From JAAYCI01 sp964371725 (lineage in GTDB: Bacteria; Bacillota; Clostridia; Oscillospirales; Ruminococcaceae), in the NCBI GenBank assembly GCA_964371725.1, contig CAYJNQ010000041.1, positions 1-15,094 of the forward strand: a stretch of DNA of 15,094 nt, given 5' to 3'. A program made the translations under genes and the position numbers. Shown piece by piece: positions 14,080-15,094 of the stretch (position 1 is its first letter; each line of letters opens with the position of its first letter). A model generated the notes under the pieces. The model worked only from the letters and a program-made list of their open reading frames with translations, ran no database searches and was not told the DNA's origin.

Positions 14080-14964
14080 GTGAAGCAGCTGAAAAAAGTG
14101 GTGGTGCGCGTGCCCGCGAAGCTCAATCTTGCCCTGGACATTGTCGGCCTTGCCGAAAACGGATACCACCTGCTGGACATGTTGATGCAGAGCATCAGCT
14201 TGTATGAAACCATCGAAATTACGCGCAGCACGGGGTATTCACTGCGCTGCCCCAAAAGCCGCGTGCCCACGGGCGAGCAGAACACCGCCACCGTGGCCAG
14301 CCGCGTGTTTTTTACGGAACTTGGGCTATTGGCCGGAGCCGATTTGATTATCCACAAAAAAACCCCGACACGCGCGGGGCTTGGCGGTGGCAGTGCCGAT
14401 GCCGCCGGTGTGCTTTTTGGTTTAAACTACCTTTACGGCGCAAGGCAAACCTTGCCCGAACTGCAAGCCCTTGGCCTTGCCGTGGGCGCAGATGTGCCGT
14501 TTGCCTTGCAAGGCGGCACGGCACGCGTGGGCGGTATTGGCGAAAAAATTGAGCCGCTGGCCGCTTTGCCAAATTGTTTTTTTGCGGTTGGCATGCCGAA
14601 AACAGGGGTATCCACCCCCGTGGCCTACAAACGCTACGACGAGCAGGGCTCGCACACAAGCGTGGATATGCCGGCGGCACTGAGGGCGCTGGAAAGCGGA
14701 GATTTGCCGGCCTTTGCACGCCGGATGCAAAATGTGTTGGAGCCGGCAAACGGCGGCGACATCACCGTGCAAATTCGCAGCTGCTTAGAGGCGCACGGGG
14801 CCCTTGGTTCGATGATGACCGGCAGCGGTGCCGCCGTGTTTGGGATGTTTGAAAACCGCGGCATGGCCGAGAAAGCCGCGCAGGCCTTGCGCGTTTTGGT
14901 GCCGAAAGCATTTGTGGTGCAGCCTGTGGCGCACGGGCCGCAAATTATAAGCGAGGGGTATTGA
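14080..14964 (+). CDS. ispE: 4-diphosphocytidyl-2-C-methyl-D-erythritol kinase
   Basis: A 294-residue GHMP kinase, normal for IspE, which phosphorylates CDP-methylerythritol with ATP in the MEP route to isoprenoids. Visible motifs: PAKLNLALDIVGLAENGYHLLDMLMQSI (residues 12-39, substrate site), the ATP-binding GLGGGSADAA (100-109), GADVPFAL with the catalytic-region Asp, and the third motif MMTGSGAAVFGMF near the C-terminus. I chose GTG 14080, with GGAGG at 14071-14075 and the family-like VPAKLNL soon after; the frame stays open upstream to 14005, but that part has no ribosome binding site and no homology I recognise. It is preceded by its own promoter and followed by the hairpin of a repeat element, so it may be a single-gene unit. 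Confidence 0.95.
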   Translation: MKQLKKVVVRVPAKLNLALDIVGLAENGYHLLDMLMQSISLYETIEITRSTGYSLRCPKSRVPTGEQNTATVASRVFFTELGLLAGADLIIHKKTPTRAGLGGGSADAAGVLFGLNYLYGARQTLPELQALGLAVGADVPFALQGGTARVGGIGEKIEPLAALPNCFFAVGMPKTGVSTPVAYKRYDEQGSHTSVDMPAALRALESGDLPAFARRMQNVLEPANGGDITVQIRSCLEAHGALGSMMTGSGAAVFGMFENRGMAEKAAQALRVLVPKAFVVQPVAHGPQIISEGY

Positions 14965-15012
14965 AAGCCGGCCCATGGTTTGGGATGCCTCCCTGATGTA
15001 TTGGAGAGTAAG

Positions 15013-15094
15013 AGAGCCCCCCGGCCATAGGCCGAGGGGCTCAGGCCGTCAATAAAGCACCAATTGCGTCGTCAGACTGCAAAATGCCGCGGCA
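15013..15094 (+). repeat. Partial second copy of the intergenic repeat element
   Basis: From the hairpin at 15014-15042 to the window end, the sequence aligns with the minus strand of 6965-6882: same order of hairpin, CTCAGGCCGTC, spacer, and CTGCAAAATGCCGCGGCA, with one indel or so and scattered changes. The hairpin stem sequence differs but keeps pairing, a sign of conserved structure. The copy is cut by the window edge. Confidence 0.75.
15014..15042 (+). terminator. Hairpin after ispE
   Basis: GAGCCCC (15014-15020) pairs with GGGGCTC (15036-15042), extended inward by CGGCC/GGCCG with one mismatch and an ATA loop. It lies 50 nt after the ispE stop. No U-tract follows, so termination is plausible but unproven. 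Confidence 0.5.

Overview
The window looks like chromosomal DNA of an anaerobic Firmicute, most likely a gut Clostridia lineage (Oscillospirales or Christensenellales-like), at moderate GC. The grounds are AGGAGG-type ribosome binding sites, sigma-A style promoters, many ferredoxin-type proteins, the MEP-pathway gene ispE, and a surface protein style (signal peptide, low-complexity stalk, von Willebrand A domain, proline/alanine-rich linker, three C-terminal membrane helices) common in Clostridia. A run of exactly 100 N at 2632-2731 is a scaffold gap, so this is a draft or metagenome assembly. The placement is inference; no rRNA or marker phylogeny was available.

Layout. 1-99: GC-rich imperfect tandem repeat. 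100-1923 (-): typA/bipA. 1924-2517: AT-rich, gene-less, with the promoter and long leader of the next gene. 2518-5482 (+): one large surface VWA protein, broken by the gap inside a GETQTG repeat, followed by a strong bidirectional terminator. 5687-6688 (+): voltage-gated-type potassium channel. 6702-6966: an intergenic repeat element bounded by two identical 30-bp hairpins; a second, partial and diverged copy in the other orientation ends the window at 15013-15094. 6948-8057 (-): orphan N-acetyl sugar amidotransferase whose last codons and stop lie in the repeat hairpin. 8312-9904 (+): membrane-bound diguanylate cyclase behind a perfect consensus promoter, divergent from the amidotransferase. 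10076-12408 (+): PLP aminotransferase and a DUF362/ferredoxin protein, coupled by a 4-nt overlap. 12445-13713 (-): a tight four-gene operon (2[4Fe-4S] ferredoxin, membrane NapH-like Fe-S protein, ArsR repressor, small ferredoxin). 14080-14964 (+): ispE.

The most coherent functional unit is the four-gene redox operon. Its promoter (TTGACA-N17-TATATT) has an 11-6-11 perfect palindrome over the -10 box, and the encoded ArsR protein has two cysteines 66 residues apart, the spacing of the persulfide/sulfide sensors SqrR and BigR. This suggests an autoregulated electron-transfer module induced by reactive sulfur or another thiol-reactive signal. The remaining genes are housekeeping (typA, ispE) or single-gene accessory functions.
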